The notes under the pieces: model-generated | What the model saw: the letters and a program-made list of their open reading frames with translations, nothing else | Told to the model about the DNA's origin: nothing | Databases searched by the model: none | Shown here: in pieces, positions 17,734 through 26,232 of the stretch | Layout of the letters: each line of letters starts with the position of its first letter | Position numbering within the stretch: position 1 is the first letter of the stretch | Program-made: the position numbers and the translations under genes | Source of the DNA: Dactylosporangium sp. AC04546 | Lineage (GTDB): Bacteria > Actinomycetota > Actinomycetes > Mycobacteriales > Micromonosporaceae | Length of the DNA: 64,000 nt | Assembly (NCBI RefSeq): GCF_022095675.1 | Contig: NZ_JAHYSG010000009.1 | Location: 62,001-126,000 of the forward strand | Direction of reading: 5' to 3'

Positions 17734-18933
17734 TCAGCGGGCCGGCGCCGTGCGTTCGAGGACCAGGTCGCGTGCGTCGGCCAGGCCGACGGCGAGCGCG
17801 CCGAGCAGGACGGCGTCCGTGCCGAGGGTGGAGACCTCGATGCGCGGCGGGCGCAGCGCGACGAGATCGTGCAGCCGCTCGGCGACCGGGCCGGTGAGCA
17901 GGTCGCCGGGCTGGCTGCCGACGCCTCCGCCGAGGACGACCAGTTCCGGGTCGAGTACCGCCGTGATCCCGGCCAGCGCGTGGCTGACGTGGTCGACCAC
18001 GCGCGCCACGGCCAGCCGTGCGGTCTCGTCGCCGGCGCGGGCGCTGTCGAAGACGTCCTTCGCCGTCGCCGCGGTGTGCAGGCCCAGCCGGTGCGCCAGC
18101 GCGACCACGCCGTCGGCCGAGGCCACCGATTCGAACATGCCGCGGCGTCGCGCGGCGGGCTGCTCCAGCAGGGGGTCGCCCTCGCCGACGGGCAGGTAGC
18201 CGATCTCGCCGGCCGCGCCGCGGAACCCGCGGTACAGCTTGCCGTCGATCATGATGCCCATGCCGGTGCCGGTGCCGATGGACACGTACACGAAGTGCCG
18301 CACGCCGCGGCCGAGTCCGTAGGTCGCCTCGCCGACGGCCGCGAGGTCGACGTCGTTCTCCACCACGTACGTCGAGCCGGCGATGCCGGCCAGCCGTTCG
18401 ACGCTGCCGCGGCGGTCCCAGCCGGGCAGGTTCGGTGCCAGGTGCAGGGCGCCGGTCGCCTTGTCGTGGATGCCGGGGGTACCGAACACGGCGAGCGTGA
18501 TGTCGTCGCGGGTGATGCCGGCCGTGGCGGCCAGCTCCTCGGCGAGGCGGGTGAGCTGCGCGACGAGGTCGCGGGCGCGGGTGCCGCGCGAGGGCTCGTC
18601 CTTGCGCGCGACGATCGTGCCGACCAGGTCGGCAAGCCCGACGCGCACGTACGAGCGGCCGACGTCGACGGCGAAGACCCAGCCCGCCTCGGGGCGCACC
18701 TCGTACAGCACCGCGGACCGTCCGGCGGCGCCCGCGCGCGTCCCGACCTGGCGCAGGAGCCCGGCGCGTTCGAGGTTGGTGAGCGCGACGGCCACGGTGG
18801 GCTTGGACAGCCCGGTCTGCTGGGCCAGTTCAGGGCGCGACACCGTCCCCAGCCGGAAGGTCTCGGCGAAGACGGCCCGCTCGTTCATCACCCGCAGCAC
18901 GCTGGTCGTACTGGCGGTACCGGTGGTCTGCAC
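17734..18933 (-). CDS. ROK-family repressor lacking the zinc motif
   Basis: This is a 399-residue protein with an N-terminal winged helix (RPELAQQTGLSKPTVAVALTNL, about residues 33-54) and a ROK domain (VDVGRSYVRVGLAD, VVENDVDLAA, GTGTGMGI, GAAGEIGYLPVG). The cysteines of the usual CxCGxxGC zinc motif are absent, so ligand sensing may differ from NagC-type proteins. It is divergent from a CUT2 transporter, and a long palindrome fills the gap. The S. lividans chitosanase repressor CsnR is also a ROK protein near glucosaminidase, ABC transporter and ROK kinase genes. That parallel supports glucosamine or chitosan oligomers as signal (inference). Confidence 0.87.
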   Translation of the reverse strand: MQTTGTASTTSVLRVMNERAVFAETFRLGTVSRPELAQQTGLSKPTVAVALTNLERAGLLRQVGTRAGAAGRSAVLYEVRPEAGWVFAVDVGRSYVRVGLADLVGTIVARKDEPSRGTRARDLVAQLTRLAEELAATAGITRDDITLAVFGTPGIHDKATGALHLAPNLPGWDRRGSVERLAGIAGSTYVVENDVDLAAVGEATYGLGRGVRHFVYVSIGTGTGMGIMIDGKLYRGFRGAAGEIGYLPVGEGDPLLEQPAARRRGMFESVASADGVVALAHRLGLHTAATAKDVFDSARAGDETARLAVARVVDHVSHALAGITAVLDPELVVLGGGVGSQPGDLLTGPVAERLHDLVALRPPRIEVSTLGTDAVLLGALAVGLADARDLVLERTAPAR

Positions 18934-18960
18934 GGGACCAGCGTGCCATACGCATTAAGA

Positions 18961-18991
18961 AAGGTCATTTATCAATTTTGTAAAGGACCTT
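18961..18991. promoter_or_regulatory. 31-bp palindromic ROK operator
   Basis: AAGGTCATTTA (18961-18971) and TAAAGGACCTT (18981-18991) are inverted copies matching at 10 of 11 positions around a nine-base AT-rich centre. It lies between the divergent ROK repressor (start 18933) and the CUT2 binding protein (start 19054). Its right arm with flanks reappears upstream of the GH20 gene. The AT-rich base composition stands out against the surrounding GC-rich DNA. Confidence 0.8.
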
Positions 18992-19053
18992 GCCACGGGG
19001 CTGCCGGGTGGCCCAACATGCTCGCAGAACCCTCCGAGGAAAGGTGTCCCTCC

Positions 19054-20130
19054 GTGAGAGCCAGATGGTTCGTCGCAGTCGTGGCCGTCGCGGCCACCGT
19101 CGTCAGCGGGTGTGGCGGCAGCACCGGGGACAAGCAGGCCGGCGGGGACGCGCCGACGATCGCGTTGTTCCTGCCGGAGTCCAAGACGACCCGCTACGAG
19201 GCGTTCGACCGGCCGCTGTTCGAGGCCAAGGTCAAGGCGCTGTGTGCCGACTGCAAGCTGCTCTACGCCAACGCTGACCAGGACGCCGCCAAGCAACAGC
19301 AACAGGTGGAGTCCGCCCTCGCCCAGGGCGCCGACGTGCTGGTCCTCGACGCCGTCGACGCCAGCGCGGTCGCGTCGCTGGTGAACCAGGCCAAGCAGAA
19401 GAAGGTCCCGGTCATCGCCTACGACCGGCTGATCTCCGAGATCACCTACGAGTACTACGTCTCCTTCAACAACGTCCGGGTCGGCGAGATGCAGGGCCAG
19501 GCCCTGCTGGACGCGCTCACCAAGGCCGGGACGGTCGACAAGGGCAAGATCGTCATGATCAACGGCGCTCCGACCGACCCCAGTTCGGCCGACTACAAGA
19601 CCGGCGCGCACAAGGTCCTCGACGGCAAGGTCCAGATCGGCCGCGAGTTCGACACGCCCGACTGGAGCCCGGACAAGGCCCAGCAGGAGATGGAGCAGGC
19701 CATCACCGCGCTCGGCCGAGACACCATCGTCGGCGTGCTGTCCGCCAACGACGGCATGGCCAGCGGTGCGATCGCGGCGATGAAGCGCGCCGGCTACCCG
19801 ACCCTGCCGCCCATCACCGGGCAGGACGCGGAGCTCGCTGCGGTACAACGGATCCTCACCGGAGAGCAGTACATGACCATCTACCTCGACATCCGCCAGG
19901 AGGCGGAGAAGTCGGCGGAACTGGCCGTCGCGCTCGCCAAGGGCGAGAAGCCGGCCGCGCCGGCGAAGGTCGCCAACGGCACCGGGGACATCCCCGCGTT
20001 CCTGCTCGACCCGATCGCGGTCACGGCGGACCGGATCAAGGACACCATCGTCAAGGACGGCTTCTACAAAGCCTCGGACATCTGCACCGGCCCGGTCGTC
20101 CCGGCGTGCACCAAGGCGGGAATCCAGTAG
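19054..20130 (+). CDS. CUT2 sugar-binding lipoprotein (XylF/ChvE-like)
   Basis: This 358-residue lipoprotein has lipobox VSGC (lipidated Cys20). The mature part begins IALFLPESKTTRYEAFDRPLF and continues with NADQDAAKQQQQVESALAQGADVLVLDAVD and VIAYDRLI, the pattern of periplasmic-binding family 4 proteins for xylose and related monosaccharides. I chose GTG 19054 because GAGGAAAGG at 19036-19044 precedes it; ATG 19018 is an in-frame alternative. It heads the transporter/kinase operon and stands divergent from its probable ROK repressor. Confidence 0.9.
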   Translation: MRARWFVAVVAVAATVVSGCGGSTGDKQAGGDAPTIALFLPESKTTRYEAFDRPLFEAKVKALCADCKLLYANADQDAAKQQQQVESALAQGADVLVLDAVDASAVASLVNQAKQKKVPVIAYDRLISEITYEYYVSFNNVRVGEMQGQALLDALTKAGTVDKGKIVMINGAPTDPSSADYKTGAHKVLDGKVQIGREFDTPDWSPDKAQQEMEQAITALGRDTIVGVLSANDGMASGAIAAMKRAGYPTLPPITGQDAELAAVQRILTGEQYMTIYLDIRQEAEKSAELAVALAKGEKPAAPAKVANGTGDIPAFLLDPIAVTADRIKDTIVKDGFYKASDICTGPVVPACTKAGIQ

Positions 20131-20849
20131 TGCTCGCCGCCTCGAACATCAGCAAACGCTACGGTGCGGTCCAGGCTCTCGACGGGGTGAGCCTGGACCT
20201 GCCGGACGGCGAGGTGGTCGCCCTGGTGGGCGACAACGGCGCCGGCAAGTCGACCCTCGTCAAGGTCCTGTCCGGCGTCGTCACCGCGGACGACGGGCTG
20301 ATCGAGCAGGACGGCCACCTGGTCCGGATCGCGAGCCCGCACGAGGCGCAGCAGCTCGGCGTGTCGACCGTCCACCAGGACCTCGCGCTCTGCGAGAACC
20401 TCGACGTCGTCGGCAATCTGTACCTCGGCGCCGAACGCCGTCGCTGGACGGTGCTCAACCACATCCGGATGGAGCGCTCGGCACGGGACCTGCTGTCCTC
20501 GCTCGACGTCCGGATCCGTGACATCCGGGTGCCCGTCGCCATGCTCTCCGGCGGCCAGCGGCAGTCCGTCGCCATCGCCCGGGCGCTCATCGGCGAGCCG
20601 CGGGTCGTGATCCTCGACGAGCCGACCGCCGCGCTCGGCGTCGAACAGACCGCGCAGGTGCTCGACCTGATCCGCCGCCTGCGCGACCGGGGGCTGGCGG
20701 TACTCGTCATCTCCCACAACCTGGCCGACGTCCGCGCGGTGAGCGACCGGATCGTGGTGCTCCGGCTGGGCCGCAACGCCGGCGACTTCAGCACCGCGGA
20801 GTCCACCCCGGAGGCCGTCGTCGCCGCCATCACCGGAGGCGCCCTGTGA
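20130..20849 (+). CDS. CUT2 sugar ABC transporter ATPase, single domain
   Basis: This is a 239-residue ABC ATPase with Walker A GDNGAGKST, signature LSGGQRQ, Walker B VVILDEP and H-loop VISHN. GTG 20130 shares its first base with the upstream TAG stop. Most CUT2 ATPases have two fused ABC domains (about 500 residues). This one has a single domain, as in the FrcA/actinomycete xylose-type systems, so it probably works as a homodimer. Confidence 0.92.
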   Translation: MLAASNISKRYGAVQALDGVSLDLPDGEVVALVGDNGAGKSTLVKVLSGVVTADDGLIEQDGHLVRIASPHEAQQLGVSTVHQDLALCENLDVVGNLYLGAERRRWTVLNHIRMERSARDLLSSLDVRIRDIRVPVAMLSGGQRQSVAIARALIGEPRVVILDEPTAALGVEQTAQVLDLIRRLRDRGLAVLVISHNLADVRAVSDRIVVLRLGRNAGDFSTAESTPEAVVAAITGGAL

Positions 20850-22021
20850 CCACGACGCTCGTCAAGCCACTGCAACCGTTGCGCGCGGCGGCGACGCGTA
20901 CCGACCTCGGCGCATGGCCGGTCGTCGGCGGCCTGATCCTGATCGCGGTCGTGTTCGGGTCCCTCAACGAGCACTTCCTGTCGGCCGAGAACCTCACCAA
21001 CCTGGCCCTGCAGATGGCGGCCACCGGCACCATCTCACTCGGCATCATCATGGTGATCCTGCTCGGCGAGATCGACCTGTCGGCCGGCTCGGTCAGCGGC
21101 CTGTGCGCGGTCGTCATGACGATCCTGTCCGTACGCCACGGCTGGAACCCGCTGCTCGCGGTCGCCGCGGCGCTCGGCTGCGCCGTGCTGGTGGGCCTGC
21201 TGCACGGCTGGATGTTCACCAAGCTGCGGATGCCCTCGTTCGTCGTCACGCTCGCCGGGCTGATCGGCTGGCAGGGCCTGATGCTGTACCTGCTGGGCCG
21301 CGGCGGGACGATCAACCTGCCGTTCGACGGGTTTCTCGCACGGTTGAGCGACACCTGGCTGCCGCCGTGGGCGGGCTGGCTGGTGGCCGCGCTCATCGTC
21401 GCCGGCTGGAGCGCCGGCGCACTGGTCGACCGGCGGCTGCGCCGCGAGGCCGACCTGCCGGTCACCTCCGGCCTGTGGCTGACCCTGCGTCTGGCCGGCC
21501 TGGCCGGCGTCCTCGCGGTGGTGGTGCTGGTGCTGTCGGCCGACCGCGGGGTGCCGCTGCTGCTCGTCATCTTCGGCACCCTGGTCGTGTGCCTCGACCT
21601 GATGCTGCGGCACACCGTCTTCGGCCGTCACATGTACGCGGTCGGCGGCAACGCCGAGGCGGCCCGCCGGGCCGGCATCAACATCACCCGGATCCGGGTC
21701 CTCGCGTTCGTCGCCGGGTCCACCCTGGCCGCGTTCGGCGGGATCCTCGCGGCCAGCCGGCTCGCCGCGGTCAACCAGAGCTCCGGCGGCAGCGACACCC
21801 TGCTCATGGCGATCGCCGCTGCGGTCATCGGCGGCACGTCGCTGTTCGGCGGCCGGGGCCGGGCCTACGCCGCGCTGCTGGGGATCCTGGTGATCCAGTC
21901 GATCACCAACGGCATGCTGCTGCTCAGCGTCGACTCCTCGGTGCGGTACATGGTCACCGCCGCGGTCCTCGCCATCGCCGTGGCGATCGACTCGCTCGCC
22001 CGGCGGGGGCAGCCCAGGTGA
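20846..22021 (+). CDS. CUT2 sugar ABC transporter permease (XylH-like)
   Basis: This is a 391-residue, roughly ten-helix permease with the family segments LGIIMVILLGEIDLSAGSV and YAVGGNAEAARRAGINI, and GGTSLFGGRGRAYAALLG near the C-terminus. GTG 20846 overlaps the ATPase stop by 4 bp. It should form the channel for the monosaccharide bound by the 19054-20130 lipoprotein. Confidence 0.92.
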   Translation: MTTTLVKPLQPLRAAATRTDLGAWPVVGGLILIAVVFGSLNEHFLSAENLTNLALQMAATGTISLGIIMVILLGEIDLSAGSVSGLCAVVMTILSVRHGWNPLLAVAAALGCAVLVGLLHGWMFTKLRMPSFVVTLAGLIGWQGLMLYLLGRGGTINLPFDGFLARLSDTWLPPWAGWLVAALIVAGWSAGALVDRRLRREADLPVTSGLWLTLRLAGLAGVLAVVVLVLSADRGVPLLLVIFGTLVVCLDLMLRHTVFGRHMYAVGGNAEAARRAGINITRIRVLAFVAGSTLAAFGGILAASRLAAVNQSSGGSDTLLMAIAAAVIGGTSLFGGRGRAYAALLGILVIQSITNGMLLLSVDSSVRYMVTAAVLAIAVAIDSLARRGQPR

Positions 22022-22899
22022 CGCGGCAGGTACTGGCGATCGACTTCGGTGGCACCAAGGTCGCGCTGGGCACGGCGGCCGTCGACGCGCCCGACGGCCG
22101 CCCGCACACCATGATGCGCCTGCGCACCCAGGGCGACGGGGGAGCGCTGCAGGTCGTCGAGCGCACCCTGACGGCCGCGCGGGAACTGCTGAGCACCCCG
22201 GCAGCGGTGGGGGTCTCGACCTTCGGCGTGGTCCGCGACGACGTGATCCGCCTGGCCCCGAACGTGCCCGGATGGGACGGCATGGCGCTGCCACAGCTCC
22301 TGCGGGCCGAGTTCGGCGACACTCCCGTCGCGATCGACAACGACGTCAACGCCGGTGCCGCCGCCGAGCTGCGCTGGGGAGCCCTCCGTGGCGTCGACAT
22401 CGGCCTCTACGTCAACCTGGGTACCGGTCTGGCCGCCGCGCTGGTGGCCGGCGGCCGGGTCCTGCCCGGTGCCCACGGCGCGGCGGGCGAGATCGGCTAC
22501 CTGCGCGACGCCGCCTCCGCTCCGGCCTTCGCCGACGGCCACGCCCCGCTGGAGGAGGCGGTCTCCGGCAGCGCCCTGGCCCGCCGCGGCTCAGCCCTGC
22601 TCGGCCGGGAGGTGACCGCCGCCGAGCTGTTCGACCTGCACGCCGAACCCGGCGTCGGTGAACTGCTGGACGAGGCCCTGGACACCCTGTCCCGGACGAT
22701 CGCCAACCTCTGCATCACCCTCGACCCGCAACGCGTCGTCATCGGCGGCGGCCTGATGGGTGCCGCCGCGCATATCCTCCCGCGGGTGGCAACGGCCCTC
22801 AGCCGCTCGGTGCCCTTCCCGCCGCAGCTGACGACCGCCACCTTCGTCGACGACGCCCCGCTCGTCGGTGCCCTGGCCCTGGCCCTGGCGCTGGCGTGA
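22018..22899 (+). CDS. ROK-family sugar kinase
   Basis: This is a 293-residue kinase without DNA-binding domain. ATP-binding DFGGTKVALG lies at residues 8-17, and IDNDVNAGAAAE contains the catalytic Asp. The sugar-site helix (HGAAGEIGYL) is present, but the CxCGxxGC zinc motif is not. GTG 22018 overlaps the permease stop by 4 bp. It probably phosphorylates the imported monosaccharide; in context glucosamine or GlcNAc are the leading candidates, but glucose or xylulose-type sugars cannot be excluded. Confidence 0.83.
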   Translation: MTRQVLAIDFGGTKVALGTAAVDAPDGRPHTMMRLRTQGDGGALQVVERTLTAARELLSTPAAVGVSTFGVVRDDVIRLAPNVPGWDGMALPQLLRAEFGDTPVAIDNDVNAGAAAELRWGALRGVDIGLYVNLGTGLAAALVAGGRVLPGAHGAAGEIGYLRDAASAPAFADGHAPLEEAVSGSALARRGSALLGREVTAAELFDLHAEPGVGELLDEALDTLSRTIANLCITLDPQRVVIGGGLMGAAAHILPRVATALSRSVPFPPQLTTATFVDDAPLVGALALALALA

Positions 22900-22938
22900 T
22901 CCGACCGGAAAGGACGTCCGCCGCCACCTCACGAGCCG

Positions 22939-23628
22939 TCAGTACGTTGCCCGTCCGCCGCTGATGTCGTAGACGGCGCCGGTGGAGAAGCTGCACCGGT
23001 TGGAGACGAGCCAGGCCACCAACTCCGCCACCTCCTCCGGGCGGCCGAGCCGGCCCATCGGGATCAGGCTGGTCAGCCCGGAGAGCACCTCCGGTGCCGT
23101 GTGCTCGTTCATCGGCGTCCGAATAACGGCGGGCGCGATCGCGTTGACCAGTACACCGGTCGTCGCCAGCTCCTTGCCCAACGACTTGGTCAGTCCGATC
23201 ACGGCCGCCTTGCTCGCCGAGTAGGCGGACAGATTCGGGTTGCCGTCCTTGCCGGCCATACTGGCAAAGTTGACGATGCGACCCCACCCCCGGTCGCGCA
23301 TCGTCGGAACAACCGCGCGGCACAGATTGAAGGTGCCGGTCACATTGACCGCGAACGTCTCGCGCCATTCGCTGTCGCTCACCTCCCACAGCGGCTTGTT
23401 GGGCCCGACGATGCCGGCGCTGTTGACGACGATGTCGACCGGACCGACCGCCGCGACGGCCTGGGCGACCGCGTCCGGGTCGACGACGTCGACCACCACG
23501 TCGGCGCCAGCCGACACATCGAAGCTGATGGCATTGATGCCGTCCTGAGCGAGGCGGGAGGCGCAAGCCTGGCCCAGGCCGCTTGCCCCGCCGGTGACGA
23601 CGGCGACCCTCGCGCGCGTCTCTTCCAC
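22939..23628 (-). CDS. SDR-family oxidoreductase
   Basis: This is a 229-residue classical short-chain dehydrogenase: TGGASGLG cofactor motif, NSAG, Ser in NFASMAG and the catalytic YSASK. The C-terminus carries GRLGRPEEVAELVAWL and a substrate loop. I prefer GTG 23628, preceded by GGAGG; GTG 23640, which overlaps the MFS stop as TAGTG, is possible. It is the last gene of a leftward seven-gene operon starting with the creatininase-like gene. Confidence 0.88.
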   Translation of the reverse strand: MEETRARVAVVTGGASGLGQACASRLAQDGINAISFDVSAGADVVVDVVDPDAVAQAVAAVGPVDIVVNSAGIVGPNKPLWEVSDSEWRETFAVNVTGTFNLCRAVVPTMRDRGWGRIVNFASMAGKDGNPNLSAYSASKAAVIGLTKSLGKELATTGVLVNAIAPAVIRTPMNEHTAPEVLSGLTSLIPMGRLGRPEEVAELVAWLVSNRCSFSTGAVYDISGGRATY

Positions 23629-23639
23629 GTCATCCTCCA

Positions 23640-25055
23640 CTATTGGGTACGACCATCGATGAGGGCGCCTCCCGGCAGTAGCCCATCGTGGACTCTGAGG
23701 CGGCCCACGACGACGGTGGCCAGCAGGGCAAGGGCCGCCATGGACAGCCCAATGACAGCGAAGGCGGCCGAGTATCCCAGCACACTACGAGCCGCCAATC
23801 CGACCAGGACTCCGGATGCGCCGGTGGTGAGGCTGCTCATCGTGGTGTCGGCAACTTGCAGCGCGGACGCGTCGGCGGCTCGGTCATTCGCGGTGGTCCG
23901 TTCGAGCACCAGCACGTTCGCGGTCGGTATCGCGAGGCCGAGGCCGAAACCGGCCAGCACCCACATCGGGTTCATCAGCCAGCTCGGCGCCGTCGGCTGG
24001 CTGAGCCAGATGAGGGACGCATTCGAGCAACAGACCATGACGAGCCCCCAGCGCGCCAGTTGGATGCGACGCCGGAGGGCATCAGGCCCGGTCACGCGGC
24101 CCAGCCACCACGAACTGATCGCACAGGGCAATCCCGCGCAGGCGAGGGGAATCGAGGCCTGCAAGGGACTCAGGCCATGCTGCGTCGCCATCATCAGCGG
24201 CAAGATCGACTCGACACCGAAGAACGCACCAGCCGTCAGGCCGCGTAGCGCGACCGGCGCACCAATCCCCGGCCGGGCAGTCGCCGTGCCCCGTGGCAGA
24301 AGCCCCCGGAGTCCCCAGACGAGGGCCACGACCCCCACTGCCGCGGCCGAAAGGGTAGTGACATCAGGATGCTGTGCACCGCGCTCGACACATCCGATGC
24401 CGATCGCGACGGCAACGGCGCTGCGGATGCGGGACGGGTTGGCGTTGTCGGTCCGGGGTTCGGCGGGGTGGACGGCCCACAGCGTGGGTAGCAGCAGTGC
24501 CGCTGCCGCTACCGCGACGGGTACGAGGCCGAGGAACACCCATCGCCAGCCGACGTGCTCGGTGAGTGCGCCGGACATGGTCGGGCCCACGATGCCCGGT
24601 ATCACCCAGCAGAACGAGATCACCGCGAACAGCCGTGGCCGCAACACCTCCGGGAACAGGGCGCCGACCATGACATAGACGGTTGTCATCAGACCGCCAC
24701 CGGCGAGTCCCTGGATGACTCGTCCGGCGATCAGCGGGAGCATTGCCGTCGCGGTTCCGGCGAGCAGCAGGCCAACGATGAACAGCGCTACCGCGGTGAG
24801 AATGGTGACGCGTACTCCATGTCTGTCGCAGAAGTACGCGGCGCTCGCCATACCGATGACACTTGCGGCGAGATACCCCGTAAACACCCATCCGTAGTCG
24901 GCGAGGCCACCCAGGTCGCCAACCGCGGTGGGGAGCGCAGCCGCTACACCCATCCCTTCGAAAGCGTTGAGCGAGACAAGCGCGCAGATGCTCCAACTTG
25001 CCAATCGGTATGGGCCTCGCAGCAATGACAGGCGGGATTCGCTGTCAGGTCCCAT
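23640..25055 (-). CDS. MFS transporter (DHA2/EmrB-like)
   Basis: This is a 471-residue integral membrane protein with the MFS loop motif DRHGVRV between helices 2 and 3, and VIQGLAGGGLMTTVYV and VGWRWVFLGLVPVAVA as in drug:H+ antiporters with 12-14 helices. ATG 25055 lies inside the end of the upstream PLP gene (11-bp overlap); GTG 25076 is also in frame. In this catabolic operon it may import a substrate or export an intermediate. Confidence 0.88.
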   Translation of the reverse strand: MGPDSESRLSLLRGPYRLASWSICALVSLNAFEGMGVAAALPTAVGDLGGLADYGWVFTGYLAASVIGMASAAYFCDRHGVRVTILTAVALFIVGLLLAGTATAMLPLIAGRVIQGLAGGGLMTTVYVMVGALFPEVLRPRLFAVISFCWVIPGIVGPTMSGALTEHVGWRWVFLGLVPVAVAAAALLLPTLWAVHPAEPRTDNANPSRIRSAVAVAIGIGCVERGAQHPDVTTLSAAAVGVVALVWGLRGLLPRGTATARPGIGAPVALRGLTAGAFFGVESILPLMMATQHGLSPLQASIPLACAGLPCAISSWWLGRVTGPDALRRRIQLARWGLVMVCCSNASLIWLSQPTAPSWLMNPMWVLAGFGLGLAIPTANVLVLERTTANDRAADASALQVADTTMSSLTTGASGVLVGLAARSVLGYSAAFAVIGLSMAALALLATVVVGRLRVHDGLLPGGALIDGRTQ

Positions 25056-26232
25056 CTGATGCCGCCTGGACGACACTCACGATCCGTTCGCCGATCTGAG
25101 CGCCGTCACCGGCCGTGAGTCCCAACGGGTTGACGATCAGGACGTCGCGCCACGCGTCCTGCTCGCTGAGTTGGATGCGCGGCGTTCCCCGGTCCAGTTG
25201 CCGCGCCACCTCATCCGCATTGATCGCCGCCCCGGAGAAGTCGATCGCAAGGGTCATGACATCCATGAACGTGTTGTGCTGGCGAGTCACCCGCAAGGTG
25301 TCACAAGCCATCAATGCCCGTTCGCACGCGGCGAGCTCGGCCGCATAGTGGCCGGCCCACCGATCCGGTTCCGCGACATGCTCGCAGACCGCGACGAGCA
25401 GGCCGATGATCTGTTCCCGGCCGACCTTCATCCCGCGACCGATGCCCTCGCGCCCCCCTTTCGGCCACAGCCCGGTGATGTCGGATGCCTGCCACGTCGC
25501 CTCTCGCAGGTCCATGTCCAGGTGGTGCAGCGCCACATCACGGATGAGGTCCGCTCGCCCGCACAGCACCCCGGACGCCTGCGGGCCGCGAAACGACTTG
25601 CCTCCCGAGATCGCGACCAGGTCCGCCCCGTCGTCCAACAGCTGCTGCAGCCGCGAGATCGGCGGTACGTAGTCGGCCGCGTCGACGATCACCGGGACAC
25701 CCGCGGCATGGCTCAGCTCGGCGACCGTCCTCAACGGCAGCATGTCCCCGTTTCCGCCGAGGCGGTGGAGCACCGCCGCGACCGTGTCGTCAAGCTCACG
25801 GGCGAGCTCGTGCGTGCGCGTCGAGTAGGGATAACCGATCTCGGTCAGGCGCAGACCCACCGCTGTGATCGCATGGTCATAGGGATCGCGGTGGGCCATC
25901 TGCACGATCACGCGGGAACGCGCCCCGGTCATCGGCAGCTCGTCCACGCCGCGAGAGTCGCCTCCGACGGCGCAGACCGCCGCGGCCAGGGTCAGTCCGG
26001 CAAACGCCCCGCTCGTGACGTATGCGGCCGGGACGTTCAGCAGGCGCGCGAGCTCGATCCCCACCGTCTCCTGGAGTTCGTCCATCCGGACGTTCGTGGC
26101 CACCGCCCAACGCATCGCCTCAATCACCGTGTCGGACAGCGGCAGGCCACCAAGCCTCGTCACCGGGCCGAGCCCGTTCACCACGGGCCGCAGGCCGAGT
26201 TCGCCGTAGGAGGATGCGGTGGGGACACTCAT
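25045..26232 (-). CDS. SelA/DgaE-like PLP-dependent enzyme
   Basis: This is a 395-residue PLP enzyme of the selenocysteine synthase-like group, with YVTSGAFAGLTLAAAV (cofactor phosphate pocket), IVDAADYVPP and the Schiff-base lysine K212 in AISGGKSFRGPQASG. No selenium genes are nearby. Catabolic members of this group, such as D-glucosaminate-6-phosphate ammonia-lyase, eliminate ammonia from amino-sugar acids, and a similar elimination is a reasonable guess here. ATG 26232 overlaps the upstream stop (ATGA). A RidA-like protein is encoded two genes upstream, which fits an enzyme producing enamine or imine intermediates. Confidence 0.8.
   Translation of the reverse strand: MSVPTASSYGELGLRPVVNGLGPVTRLGGLPLSDTVIEAMRWAVATNVRMDELQETVGIELARLLNVPAAYVTSGAFAGLTLAAAVCAVGGDSRGVDELPMTGARSRVIVQMAHRDPYDHAITAVGLRLTEIGYPYSTRTHELARELDDTVAAVLHRLGGNGDMLPLRTVAELSHAAGVPVIVDAADYVPPISRLQQLLDDGADLVAISGGKSFRGPQASGVLCGRADLIRDVALHHLDMDLREATWQASDITGLWPKGGREGIGRGMKVGREQIIGLLVAVCEHVAEPDRWAGHYAAELAACERALMACDTLRVTRQHNTFMDVMTLAIDFSGAAINADEVARQLDRGTPRIQLSEQDAWRDVLIVNPLGLTAGDGAQIGERIVSVVQAASDGT

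Noticed and set aside
25045..26232. True selenocysteine synthase (SelA)
   Set aside because: There is no selB, selD or tRNA-Sec nearby, and the operon is catabolic. Only the PLP fold is shared.
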